A DNA stretch of 34,997 bases from Acidobacteriota bacterium (lineage in GTDB: Bacteria; Acidobacteriota; Terriglobia; Terriglobales; Acidobacteriaceae). Location: assembly GCA_013285705.1 (NCBI GenBank), contig JABDHA010000029.1, positions 1 through 34,997 on the forward strand, read 5' to 3'. Positions within the stretch are counted from its first letter, which is position 1. Every line of letters begins with the position of its first letter. The notes beneath the pieces were generated by a model. The model had not been told where the DNA came from, did no database searches, and worked only from the letters and a program-made list of their open reading frames with translations. A program made the position numbers and the translations under genes. Below, piece after piece: positions 24,144 to 32,195 of the stretch.

Positions 24144-25598
24144 CTATGTCGTGCGGCGAAGAGCTGGCTCAACATCCGCGGCATTAGATGTCTCCCGCTC
24201 ATGGAATGCAATCGGAATCCGCACTTCCGCCTGGCAACCCTTCGCATCCACGTGATTCCGCAGTTCCAGCGAGCCGCCGTGCGCTTCGGCAATCTGCCTC
24301 GCAAGTACCAGCCCAACGCCTGAACCACTCGTCTTCGTCGTATAGAAGGGCACAAATAGGTTCCCCGGGTTCGTCAACCCTGGCCCATTATCCTCAATCA
24401 GAATCGACACCATGTCGCCCGCGCTTCTGCTGCGAATCTTCACCGCCGGTGCGCCTGTTAACCCAGCCTCTTCGCGCTCATTCACCGCAGCATCGACCGC
24501 ATTCTTCACAAGATTGATGAGTAACTGTTCGATCTGGTCGGCATCCGCCAAAAGATTTACAGGCTGCACATCGCCAATCTCCACCGTGAGCCGCGTCTCA
24601 AGCCCGGCAACGCGATCAAGCAGGGCCGGAAGCGGCACCTGTTTCAGTATCGGAGCCGGCAACTGCGCCAGTTGCCGGTAGGCCTGCACAAATCGGTTCA
24701 GCGATTCAGCCCGGCTCTCAATCACATTCAAGCCACGCTCGAAATTCGTAGCTTGCTCAGCCGGAACCTGTGAGATGCGCGAGCGCAGACTTCCGGCAAT
24801 CGACTTAATCGGCGCCAGCGAATTGCTGATCTCATGGCCAAGTACACGAATCAGCCTGCGCCACGCCACGCGTTCTTCCTCGCGCAAAGCGCTGCTCACA
24901 TTGGACAGCACCAGAAGCGTATGCGGCACGCCGCGCTGGCGGAAGCTGCTGCGTCGCACCATCCAGCGCCCGATCTGTCCCTGCCCTTCGATTGTCGTAA
25001 TACCTTCGTCGTCCTGGTCAAGAATATGCCGCAGATGCAGTTCGTCTGCATTTCTGCCTAGGTCGCGCGCGGCGTGCAAGTGCAAGACGCGCTCCGCCGC
25101 CGGATTCACCACGCGCAGCGCGCACTGCTCATCAAACGCAAGCACCGGCGCATCCATCTCCAGAATCACCCGCCGCAGCAGCGCAACCGCTTCCAGCGCG
25201 CTCAGCCGCTGCGACTGCATCGCGTCGGCCAGCTGATTGATCTCAATGGCCAGCTCGCCGAGCGAATCATGCGGAGTCGCTCCGCGTGCACGGAACGAAA
25301 AATCCTCCTCCCGCAATGCCGCAACTACGTTTGCCAGCGTCTGCAGCGGCCGCACCACTTGTTCCAGAAAGATGGAGGCTACCAGAAGCACCACCAGCGC
25401 CAGCGTAGTGAGCGAGCCAACAATCAGGGAAAGGGAAACGTGCTCAATCCAAAGGAGCACCGCGCAAAGCGTAAAAAGCGGAACACACAGCGAAGCAATC
25501 AGGACTTTTATCTTTGTCTCAAAGCTGAAGCCCTCTCGCGGAATCTTGCTGGTGGCTCTTCGCCGATTGTGTTCGCTTCGATTGGCTCTAGATGCCAT
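24144..25598 (-). CDS. Membrane sensor histidine kinase (NtrY-like)
   Basis: 484 residues. Two transmembrane helices at about 31-51 and 55-78 are separated by only a few residues, so there is no periplasmic sensor domain. Then come a HAMP-like linker (RPLQTLANVVAALREEDFSF), a PAS domain (about 143-235, with ILEMDAPVLAFDEQCALRVV), the HisKA H-box RVLGHEISNSLAPIKSIAG with His255 as phosphorylation site, an N-box LLINLVKNAVDAA, and the G-boxes IEDNGPGL and GSGVGLVLARQIAEAHGG. The signal is thus sensed within the membrane or in the cytoplasm. The ATG overlaps the end of the response-regulator gene by 11 bases, which indicates coupled translation. The partner is the sigma-54 regulator just upstream, and the targets probably include the efflux operon itself. 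Confidence 0.93.
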   Translation of the reverse strand: MASRANRSEHNRRRATSKIPREGFSFETKIKVLIASLCVPLFTLCAVLLWIEHVSLSLIVGSLTTLALVVLLVASIFLEQVVRPLQTLANVVAALREEDFSFRARGATPHDSLGELAIEINQLADAMQSQRLSALEAVALLRRVILEMDAPVLAFDEQCALRVVNPAAERVLHLHAARDLGRNADELHLRHILDQDDEGITTIEGQGQIGRWMVRRSSFRQRGVPHTLLVLSNVSSALREEERVAWRRLIRVLGHEISNSLAPIKSIAGSLRSRISQVPAEQATNFERGLNVIESRAESLNRFVQAYRQLAQLPAPILKQVPLPALLDRVAGLETRLTVEIGDVQPVNLLADADQIEQLLINLVKNAVDAAVNEREEAGLTGAPAVKIRSRSAGDMVSILIEDNGPGLTNPGNLFVPFYTTKTSGSGVGLVLARQIAEAHGGSLELRNHVDAKGCQAEVRIPIAFHERETSNAADVEPALRRTT

Positions 25599-26991
25599 AT
25601 TTCTCCATCCGCCTGTACAAAGCGCCCCGGCTTAACCCGAGTGCTTCGGCAGCCTGACTCACGTTGCCGTTGCAACGAGTCAATGCCTTGCGGATGAGAA
25701 TACTCTCTACAGATTCCAGGCTCATATCTTCAAGTGGCTGGCTGGATGCGCGCACCTGGTTTAACCCCAGGTCGGACGCCTCGATCCTGGCCCCCTGGGC
25801 CATCAGCACGGCACGCTCGATCGTATGGTCCAGTTCGCGCACATTGCCCGGCCACGGATGCTGCAGCATAACCTGCAATGCGCTCGGATCGATGCCGTCC
25901 ATCTGTTTGCGATAGCGTGATGCATAACGGTTCAGGAAATGGGCAGCCAACAATGGAATATCTTCACGGCGCTCGCGCAGAGGCGGCAGATGAATCTCTA
26001 CCGTATTCAGGCGAAACAGAAGATCGCCACGGAATCGCTGTTGCTCCACCTCGACATGCAGGTCAGCGTTGGTGGCGGAGAGGACGCGCACGTTCACGCG
26101 CCGCGTCTTCGACGAGCCCACACGCTCCATTTCCCCGGTTTCAAGCACACGCAGCAGCTTCGCCTGCTGCCGCATCGGCACATTGGCAATCTCGTCCAGA
26201 AAGAGCGTTCCGCCATCAGCCAGTTCAAAGCGACCAATGCGTTCGACACGAGCATCAGTAAAAGCGCCCTTTACGTGGCCAAAGAGCTCGCTTTCGAATG
26301 TGCCTTCTGGCAGCGCGCCAGTATTCACGGCAACCAGCGAACGCGAAGCGCGCTGCGACAAGCCATGCAGCATCTGTGCGACGATTTCTTTTCCTGTTCC
26401 GTGTTCTCCCGTGATCAGCACATTTGCATCTGAAGGTCCGATGCGCGTAATCGTGCTCAAGACCGACTGCATCGAGGGCGCAGTTGCAATCAGATCAGGA
26501 AGATTCTGTCCGCGCAGCAGGCGGTTTTCAGCCTCAAGCCGATACGCGCGCTTGACCGCATGGTGCAGATCAATCTGGGTGCGCAATATGGTAAGCAGGC
26601 GGGCATTATCCCAGGGCTTGGGAATAAAATCGCGAGCGCCGCGTCGCATTGCCTCCACCGCAACCTCGACATTCGCCCAGGCGGTCATCACAATCACGGG
26701 AACATGGCTGTCAAGCGTCTTGATCTGCGTCAGCAGGTCAAGCCCCTCCTTTCCGGAGGTCGTATCACGCGTATAGTTCAGGTCGACCAGCAGCGCATCA
26801 AACGAGCCCGACTGCAGCGCCTCGATCACCATCATCGGAGAGCGCGCCTTTTCTACATGAAAGCCTTCCGGCTCCAGCAGAAGCTCCAGCGCATCCAGAA
26901 TATGCGGCTGATCATCCGCAATCAGGACGCGTGGCGCATGGGGAGCGGCAACATTATTTTCCGCCCCGCCGAGTTGAGATGTAGTTGCCAT
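25588..26991 (-). CDS. Sigma-54-dependent response regulator (NtrC family)
   Basis: 467 residues with three domains. The receiver domain (21-135) has acidic residues Asp26/Asp27, phospho-acceptor Asp70 in LLVDLNYTRD, and Lys125. The AAA+ domain has Walker A GEHGTGKE (195-202), the sigma-54 contact loop as GAFTDA (242-247; GAFTGA in classical NtrC, with the Asp form also occurring in the family), and Walker B TLFLDE (262-267). The C-terminal Fis-type helix-turn-helix is NVSQAAEALGLSRGALYRRM. When phosphorylated it would hydrolyse ATP to open sigma-54 promoters. It lies 30 bp after the TolC-family gene and overlaps the kinase gene. Candidate binding sites and a sigma-54 promoter are seen upstream of the adaptor gene that heads the same operon. 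Confidence 0.95.
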   Translation of the reverse strand: MATTSQLGGAENNVAAPHAPRVLIADDQPHILDALELLLEPEGFHVEKARSPMMVIEALQSGSFDALLVDLNYTRDTTSGKEGLDLLTQIKTLDSHVPVIVMTAWANVEVAVEAMRRGARDFIPKPWDNARLLTILRTQIDLHHAVKRAYRLEAENRLLRGQNLPDLIATAPSMQSVLSTITRIGPSDANVLITGEHGTGKEIVAQMLHGLSQRASRSLVAVNTGALPEGTFESELFGHVKGAFTDARVERIGRFELADGGTLFLDEIANVPMRQQAKLLRVLETGEMERVGSSKTRRVNVRVLSATNADLHVEVEQQRFRGDLLFRLNTVEIHLPPLRERREDIPLLAAHFLNRYASRYRKQMDGIDPSALQVMLQHPWPGNVRELDHTIERAVLMAQGARIEASDLGLNQVRASSQPLEDMSLESVESILIRKALTRCNGNVSQAAEALGLSRGALYRRMEKYGI

Positions 26992-27021
26992 CAGAGACCT
27001 GAGTATACCGTCATTGGCAGA

Positions 27022-29082
27022 TCATGGCTGCGCATGCGTCACCACACCGTTCTTCGCGTCGTCGATGGAAATGTCCGTGCGCTCAAGCGTGAAGCCCGTG
27101 GATTGGTCGATGGCGACTTTGGCCTTCTCGAATGCAGTCTGGGCAACAATGAGCGCGGACTCGGCCACGGCAAGAGCCTGTTCGCTGGCGAGCGTGTCAT
27201 ATGCGGACATAGCTCCGAGTTTTTGCTCCTGTTTGGAGATATCGAAGGTCTTCTGCGCAAGATCGCGGGCCTTCTCGGCTGCGGTAACGCGGGCCTGGGC
27301 CTGTTGGAGCGAGTACTGCGAGTTGCGCACATCGAACAGAATGCTCTTTTTCTGCTGTTCGTAACTCAACTCTCTCTGGCGATACTCGAGCGTGGCGCGG
27401 AACTGGTCGGCCTTGGCCTGACGGTTGCGAAGAGTGACAATCAACGAGAAGCCGACCTGATATTCAGGCGAGGAGTAGTTGAAGGTGTCCTTGAAAGCCC
27501 CGGCGAAATCTGTAGGGAGGGTGGTGCTGCAATCAATTTGCTGCGAAGCGCAAACAGGATTGGGCTGCCCCCCGATGCCTTCGCCGATGTACTCCCCGTA
27601 GACCGAAAGTCTGGGCAGCAGCTCGTTTCTGATGGACTTGAGGCTGGTCTGCGCGATCTGCATGGCAATTTGGTCTTGAGCAACGTCGGGGCGGTTCTTT
27701 TCTGCTTCAGTAATGAGCTGATCGATGGGCTCTGTTTCCTTGGGGTCGGGTGAGCCCATAAGATCGAGCGGAATGACCGGCATTTCGGCCAATGCAGGGT
27801 CTTCAATGGTCTTGGTGAGCGCATTTTTGATGAGAAGTTCGTTCAGCTTGAGTGTCGCTTTGGCGACGGTGAGATCGCCTTCGGCGGTCGCCACGGCGGA
27901 CTGGTCCTTCATGACCTGCATCGCCGGGACGTTCTGAAGCTGAAGTTGTTTCTGATCGTCGGAGAGAGTCTCGTTGGCATAGGCCAGCGAACGCTCCTTG
28001 ATCTGGGCGTCCTGATAGGCGCTGACAAGATCCCAGTAGATGTTCTCGACCTGGCTAATGGTGGCAATGACCTGTAGCTTGAACCCGAGGTCGGTGAGCT
28101 GGATATCCTGTTTAGCGATGTGCATGTAGCGCTGGTTCGTGGCAAATCCAAAACCCTGCAACAGCGGCTGGTTGATTGTGAAATTGAAATTTGTGGTGAG
28201 CTGAGGACTGAGGGTGTTGAAGATGCTGTTCGTGGTCTGGCGAAAACCGAAGTCAGTCACCGTAAAATTTGTGCCGAGCGAAAAGGCCTGCGAATAGCTA
28301 GATTCGATCTCGATCAGGTTTTGTTCTAAAACGGGCACTCCGAACTGCGATTTGTTGACCTGGACAAGCTTGGTGTGGTCAACAAAGCCCTGTACGTTAA
28401 GCTGTGGATCAAAGGAAGGGATGGGGGCGCCGCCACCGAGGGTCGATTGGACGAGTCCCCCGGCGCCGCCCGCTATAACTCCGCCTCCTCCACCGCCGCC
28501 GCCCGATGAACTGAAGCCGCCCTGCGTTCCCTGAGAGACGCTGGTACTCACGCCGTTTGCTGGGGCGCCCGCCTTGGTGCGCAGCAGGTCGGCCTGGGCG
28601 ATGGGCAGGTTATAGCGGAAATAGGCGATGTCGAGATTGTTCTCAAGTGCAAGAGAGATGGCGTCGCGGAGCGAGACGTAAAGCTTGCCATCGCGTTCAA
28701 GGTTTTGGAGACGCGGCGAGTTCGTGAGGTCAATGGGCGGCACCGTGCTGGGCATGTACGGTGCGAACGGATTGCGCGAATGCGGCAGCTCGATGCGCGA
28801 CGGAGCCTGCTGTGCAGCCGGCTTTACTTGTTGCGCCTGCTGGGCCTGCTGAGCTATGGTTGCCTGCTGCGCTGTTGGAGCTGTCGCGGGTGCAGGCGCA
28901 TCCGGAGCGGGTGTAGTCTGCTGCGGAGCAGGACTGGGTGCGTCGGATGTTGTCGTCTGTTGCTGCTGAGCAGTCTGTTGCTCTTGCGAAGTCGGAGCCG
29001 TCTGCGCCAAAGTGCTTGAAGAAACCAGGCAGCAAAGAGCAACCGCCGCCAACTGCTGCTGAATCCGGGACCCACTTTTCAC
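27022..29082 (-). CDS. TolC-family outer-membrane efflux protein
   Basis: 686 residues, longer than typical TolC proteins. A signal peptide (LAAVALCCLVSSSTLAQ) is followed by a Gln/Ala/Pro-rich linker (about 28-95), then the first outer-membrane-efflux repeat (LYVSLRDAISLALENNLDIA, near 134). A glycine-rich insertion with eight consecutive Gly lies near 194-201, and the long helical coiled-coil repeats follow (LGFKLQVIATISQVENIYWD and SYEQQKKSILFDVRNSQYSL). It should form the trimeric exit duct across the outer membrane for the adaptor and ABC proteins of this operon. The start is GTG, overlapping the TGA of the preceding ATPase gene by 4 bases (GTGA), with GGAGG 10 bases upstream. Confidence 0.92.
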   Translation of the reverse strand: MKSGSRIQQQLAAVALCCLVSSSTLAQTAPTSQEQQTAQQQQTTTSDAPSPAPQQTTPAPDAPAPATAPTAQQATIAQQAQQAQQVKPAAQQAPSRIELPHSRNPFAPYMPSTVPPIDLTNSPRLQNLERDGKLYVSLRDAISLALENNLDIAYFRYNLPIAQADLLRTKAGAPANGVSTSVSQGTQGGFSSSGGGGGGGGVIAGGAGGLVQSTLGGGAPIPSFDPQLNVQGFVDHTKLVQVNKSQFGVPVLEQNLIEIESSYSQAFSLGTNFTVTDFGFRQTTNSIFNTLSPQLTTNFNFTINQPLLQGFGFATNQRYMHIAKQDIQLTDLGFKLQVIATISQVENIYWDLVSAYQDAQIKERSLAYANETLSDDQKQLQLQNVPAMQVMKDQSAVATAEGDLTVAKATLKLNELLIKNALTKTIEDPALAEMPVIPLDLMGSPDPKETEPIDQLITEAEKNRPDVAQDQIAMQIAQTSLKSIRNELLPRLSVYGEYIGEGIGGQPNPVCASQQIDCSTTLPTDFAGAFKDTFNYSSPEYQVGFSLIVTLRNRQAKADQFRATLEYRQRELSYEQQKKSILFDVRNSQYSLQQAQARVTAAEKARDLAQKTFDISKQEQKLGAMSAYDTLASEQALAVAESALIVAQTAFEKAKVAIDQSTGFTLERTDISIDDAKNGVVTHAQP

Positions 29083-29783
29083 GATGCGCTGACCTCCGCA
29101 CCTAATTCCGGATTCGACGTGTCCTTCACCATCCAGCCATCACGCACTTCAATCACGCGGCTGCCGTAAGAGGCATTGACCTCGGAATGCGTTACCTGAA
29201 TAATCGTCGTCCCCTGCTGGTTCAATTCGCGGAAGAGCTCCATAATCTCCTTTGCCTGGCTCGAATGCAGATTGCCCGTCGGCTCATCGGCAAGCAACAG
29301 CGCCGGCTTGTGAATCACGGCGCGGGCAATGCCTACTAACTGCTGCTGTCCACCGGAAAGCTGCGACGGATATAGGTCTTTCTTGCCCACAATCTGAAAA
29401 CGGTCGAGTGTATCGGCAACCAGTCCCTGGCGTTCGCCACGAGGAATATCTTTGTAGGAAAGCGGCAGGTCGATGTTTTCCTGCACCGTCAAATCGTCCA
29501 GCAGGTGATAGCTCTGGAAGACCATGCCAATTTTCTTCTTCGCCAGCTCCGCCCGTTGCTTGCGATTCATTTTGTGCACAGGCTGGTCCGCGAACCAGTA
29601 CTCGCCCAGCCATTGATCATCCAACAGGGCCAGCACGTTCAACAGCGAAGACTTGCCCGCGCCCGAAGGCCCCATGATAGTGAGAAACTCGCCTTCCTGA
29701 ATCGTGAGGTTGATGCGACGCAGTACCCACGTCTGCCCCGCTCCCGTCTTGTAGCTGCGCTCTATATTTTTCAGATCGATCAT
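29079..29783 (-). CDS. ABC transporter ATP-binding protein (MacB/LolD-like), altered D-loop
   Basis: 234-residue nucleotide-binding subunit. Walker A GPSGAGKSS is at 38-46, Q-loop FQSYHLLDDLTVQEN, signature LSGGQQQLVGIARA and Walker B LLADEP, with the H-loop His in VTHSE. The D-loop after Walker B reads TGNLHSSQ, where most relatives (including the neighbour at 29993-30718) have TGNLDS. The Asp that contacts the opposite ATP site is therefore His. The protein belongs to the lipoprotein/macrolide exporter class that normally pairs with an FtsX-like permease, but none is encoded here. Its stop overlaps the start of the TolC-family gene. A 209-bp non-coding gap separates it from the other ATPase. 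Confidence 0.93.
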   Translation of the reverse strand: MIDLKNIERSYKTGAGQTWVLRRINLTIQEGEFLTIMGPSGAGKSSLLNVLALLDDQWLGEYWFADQPVHKMNRKQRAELAKKKIGMVFQSYHLLDDLTVQENIDLPLSYKDIPRGERQGLVADTLDRFQIVGKKDLYPSQLSGGQQQLVGIARAVIHKPALLLADEPTGNLHSSQAKEIMELFRELNQQGTTIIQVTHSEVNASYGSRVIEVRDGWMVKDTSNPELGAEVSAS

Positions 29784-29825
29784 GGAAATCTATTCTCCCG
29801 CACTGGGAATTCTATTCATCCTAGG

Positions 29826-29880
29826 AATTATCATCCCGAGCGGAGCGTCCAGGGGACGCGGAGTCGAGGACCCGCAGTTT
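29826..29880. repeat. Repeat-like intergenic element with small hairpin
   Basis: In the 209-bp gap (29784-29992) between the two ATPase genes, the stretch ATCATCCCGAGCGGAGCG...GTCGAGGACCCGCAG resembles the dispersed intergenic sequences of acidobacterial genomes (TCATCCTGAGCGAAGCGAAGGA type, from memory). It contains a 6-bp hairpin GCGTCC-AGG-GGACGC at 29845-29859. No ORF in the gap looks real. A shorter related stretch (CGTCATTCTGCCCCTGAGCG) lies before the hom terminator near 22706. Confidence 0.4.
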
Positions 29881-29992
29881 GCAACCATAGTCACAGCTCT
29901 TGCCAATTGCACGATGTTTGCAGGCAATAGCCCACCCTATACAGTGCGCGCCATAAGCACGCACCGCAGATGACCGCCTTGAAACGTAATGT

Positions 29993-30718
29993 TTACCGCG
30001 CTTCCAGTACCTGTTCGAGCGCATCCCCTTCGGCCACCACCTTGCCGTCGAAGAGATGAATGTTACGCTCGGCATGGCGCGCAAAGCGGGGGTCGTGTGT
30101 CACCATCACAATCGTCGCGCCGTCCTTATGCAGATTCTGCAGCAGCTCCATCACTGCTTCGCCGTTGCGTGAATCCAGGTTTCCGGTCGGTTCGTCAGCC
30201 AGCAGGATCGACGGCGAACCAGCCAGCGCGCGCGCCACAGCAACACGCTGCTGCTGACCGCCTGAGAGCTGGGAAGGATAATGCTTCATACGATGCGCCA
30301 TGCTCACGCGTTCGAGCGATTCCTGGACGCGCCGCTTGCGCTCCGCCGCCGACATTCCTGTGCGATACGTGAGTGGCAGCTCAACGTTCTCATAGACCGT
30401 GAGGTCGCCAATCAGGTTGAAGCTCTGAAAGATAAAACCGATCTCCTGGTTGCGAATGCGCGAGCGCTGCGCGAAGTTCAGGTTCTCGACCGCATGCCCA
30501 TTCAGCAGATACTTGCCTGCAGAAGGCGTGTCCAGCAGTCCGATAATCGAGAGCAGGGTTGACTTGCCGCAGCCCGAAGGACCCTGCATCGCCACATATT
30601 CACCCTTGTTGACGGTGAGATGAATGCCCGAGAGCGCATGCGTCTCGATCTCATCTGTATAGAAGACCTTCGTCAGACCCTCAATATTGATCAACGGCTG
30701 TAAATTATCCATGTCCAT
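29993..30718 (-). CDS. ABC transporter ATP-binding protein (MacB/LolD-like)
   Basis: 241-residue nucleotide-binding subunit with all canonical motifs: Walker A GPSGCGKST (46-54), Q-loop FQSFNLIGDLTVYEN, signature LSGGQQQRVAVARALAG, Walker B with D-loop LLADEPTGNLDS, and H-loop VTHD. It is of the MacB/LolD class, which powers mechanotransmission-type export together with an FtsX-like permease. ATG 30718 is preferred because AGGAG lies 4 bases upstream. The open frame begins at a GTG at 30742, directly after the adaptor stop codon. The adaptor gene ends 24 bp before the preferred start, so the two are co-transcribed. Confidence 0.93.
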   Translation of the reverse strand: MDMDNLQPLINIEGLTKVFYTDEIETHALSGIHLTVNKGEYVAMQGPSGCGKSTLLSIIGLLDTPSAGKYLLNGHAVENLNFAQRSRIRNQEIGFIFQSFNLIGDLTVYENVELPLTYRTGMSAAERKRRVQESLERVSMAHRMKHYPSQLSGGQQQRVAVARALAGSPSILLADEPTGNLDSRNGEAVMELLQNLHKDGATIVMVTHDPRFARHAERNIHLFDGKVVAEGDALEQVLEAR

Positions 30719-30742
30719 CTCGCTCCTCAGGTTTACTCCCAC

Positions 30743-32044
30743 CTACTCCAAACGAACTTTATCCGTGTTGTCATACCGCGACATATCCGACAAAATCACC
30801 CGGTCGCCTTCCTTCAGACCACTCAGGATCTGAATTTGTGTGACCGAAGCCTTGCCCACCTTCACATGCACCACCGAAGCCGTCTTGCCGTCGGGATCAT
30901 ACTTGAACAAGCTGATCGTGCTGTCCGGATTTCCAAAAGCCGGGCGTCCCACATACAGCACGTCCTTCAGCCGCTGCAGATCGATCGTTCCATCCACACT
31001 CAGCTGAGGAACCGCTCCCGCCGGTAAGGCCCCATCTAGCTTTACGTCAACCGTGCGCGTTCCGTTCACTACTGCGGGATCAATTCTTGTGACATGCCCC
31101 GGCACGATGCCGTTATGGGTGTCGACTTCCGCCGGCTGGTCGAGCAGAATGTCATGCGCCTGCGTCTCGGCAATCTTTAGTTGAGCCTTTAACTGGTTTG
31201 GCACCACGACCGTCGCCAGCGTCGTTCCCGGCGCAACGTGCGCGCCTACACCCAAAGTTGAAGTCTGGTCGCTTGTAGCTGCACCCGCTGCCTGTTGGCC
31301 GAGCGAAATCAGCACGCCATCGATGCCTGCGCGCACTTCCAGCGCGGCTTTCTGATCTTCCTTTAGTTTCAGCAGGGCCTTGTCCTGATCAACCTTCGCC
31401 TGCTGCACATCCAGCTGCGTCTGGATCGACTTCTCATTCATATCGACTTGATCGACTGAAATTTTGTTCCTGGTCGTCAGTTCATCCGCTGAAGATTTCG
31501 ACTTGTTATAAGCCAGGCCGCTGATCACGCCCAGTTTAAAAAGCTGCTGGTCTGTCTGCGCCTGCAGCTGCGCCTGGCTATAATCGGAGTTCACCGTCGC
31601 AGCCGACGCCTTCTTGTCCATCAAGGCGCTCTGCAAAGTCACCTGCAGATTGTGGTAAGCCACCTGGTCGGACTTCAATTGCAGCTGCGCATTCAGCAGC
31701 TCCTGGTCTAGCTGCGGATCCTCAAGGTCCATCAGGACCGTGTCCGGCGTCACTTTGGTGCCCGGCAGCACACGGATGCGCACCACCGTCGCCTCCGTCT
31801 GCGAGGGAATCAGGCGGATACTCTCCTCGCTGGGAACCAGTGTGCCCAACCCTCGGACCTGCACGATCATCGGACCGCGTTTGACCGTATCGGGCCAGAC
31901 TGTACTGGCATCCATCGTGGGAGCCGCAGGTTTCAATCGGTACACAGCCGCTGCTGCCGCAGCGACCGCCACCAGTCCAATCGCACCGATCACAATCTGG
32001 CGGCGTAACTTCTTCTTCCTAATATCTGGCCGAGCGATATCCAT
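30743..32044 (-). CDS. HlyD/MacA-type periplasmic adaptor protein
   Basis: 433 residues. A short cytoplasmic basic segment (RPDIRKKKLRRQ) and one membrane anchor (about 16-35) are followed by a beta-barrel/lipoyl half (GLGTLVPSEESIRLIPSQTE, then RIRVLPGTKVTPDTVLMDLE). A long coiled-coil hairpin comes next (about 95-230, from LLNAQLQLKSDQ to DQDKALLKLKEDQ). The second lipoyl half (VRAGIDGVLISLGQQA) and the membrane-proximal domains complete the protein. It should link an inner-membrane exporter with the TolC-family protein encoded three genes downstream. ATG 32044 is preferred to the TTG at 32062, because the TTG overlaps the predicted sigma-54 promoter and has no ribosome binding site. With that promoter the mRNA leader would be only about 3 bases. 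Confidence 0.9.
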   Translation of the reverse strand: MDIARPDIRKKKLRRQIVIGAIGLVAVAAAAAAVYRLKPAAPTMDASTVWPDTVKRGPMIVQVRGLGTLVPSEESIRLIPSQTEATVVRIRVLPGTKVTPDTVLMDLEDPQLDQELLNAQLQLKSDQVAYHNLQVTLQSALMDKKASAATVNSDYSQAQLQAQTDQQLFKLGVISGLAYNKSKSSADELTTRNKISVDQVDMNEKSIQTQLDVQQAKVDQDKALLKLKEDQKAALEVRAGIDGVLISLGQQAAGAATSDQTSTLGVGAHVAPGTTLATVVVPNQLKAQLKIAETQAHDILLDQPAEVDTHNGIVPGHVTRIDPAVVNGTRTVDVKLDGALPAGAVPQLSVDGTIDLQRLKDVLYVGRPAFGNPDSTISLFKYDPDGKTASVVHVKVGKASVTQIQILSGLKEGDRVILSDMSRYDNTDKVRLE

Positions 32045-32057
32045 CAACCAGTGATAT

Positions 32058-32073
32058 TGCAACTACGGAACCA
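32058..32073 (-). promoter_or_regulatory. Sigma-54-like promoter of the efflux operon
   Basis: On the minus strand TGGTTCCGTAGTTGCA shows the GG-N10-GC spacing required for sigma-54 and an intact TTGCA -12 element. The -24 element (TGGTTC) departs from TGGCAC at two positions. Transcription would begin near 32047, almost at the ATG. The operon contains its own sigma-54 activator, which supports the call. Confidence 0.5.
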
Positions 32074-32147
32074 TTCTTAGACTAGCTATAACTCTTTTAG
32101 ATTCAGACAACTATGATAAGCCCATTGAGATCACACCTGTAACGACT

Positions 32148-32182
32148 GGCCATTTCCGGAACCGCATGTCCATTTCCGGACA
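32148..32182. promoter_or_regulatory. Tandem activator-type sites (two CCATTTCCGGA repeats, 20 bp apart)
   Basis: CCATTTCCGGA occurs at 32150-32160 and again at 32170-32180, an exact 11-bp direct repeat with a 20-bp period (two helical turns). The second copy is part of a perfect palindrome TGTCC-ATTTCC-GGACA (32168-32183); the first is an imperfect version. They lie about 100-135 bp upstream of the predicted sigma-54 start, the usual place for enhancer sites of NtrC-type activators. Confidence 0.6.
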
Positions 32183-32195
32183 ATTTACGAGCCTC

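Noticed and set aside
26560..27753. 397-residue plus-strand open frame across the response regulator and TolC genes
   Set aside because: It crosses two convincing minus-strand genes and their intergenic region and shows no domain.
28485..28530. CCG/CCT-rich low-complexity run
   Set aside because: It is the coding strand complement of the poly-glycine insertion of the TolC-family protein, not a separate repeat element.
29782..29973. 63-residue plus-strand frame in the gap between the ATPase genes (hydrophobic start MEIYSPALGILFILGI)
   Set aside because: It overlaps the first bases of the minus-strand ATPase gene and the repeat-like element, and it has no ribosome binding site.
29981..30000. 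AAACGTAATGTTTACCGCG, resembling the sugar operator
   Set aside because: It matches only partly, lies at the 3' end of an ABC ATPase gene and has no promoter next to it.
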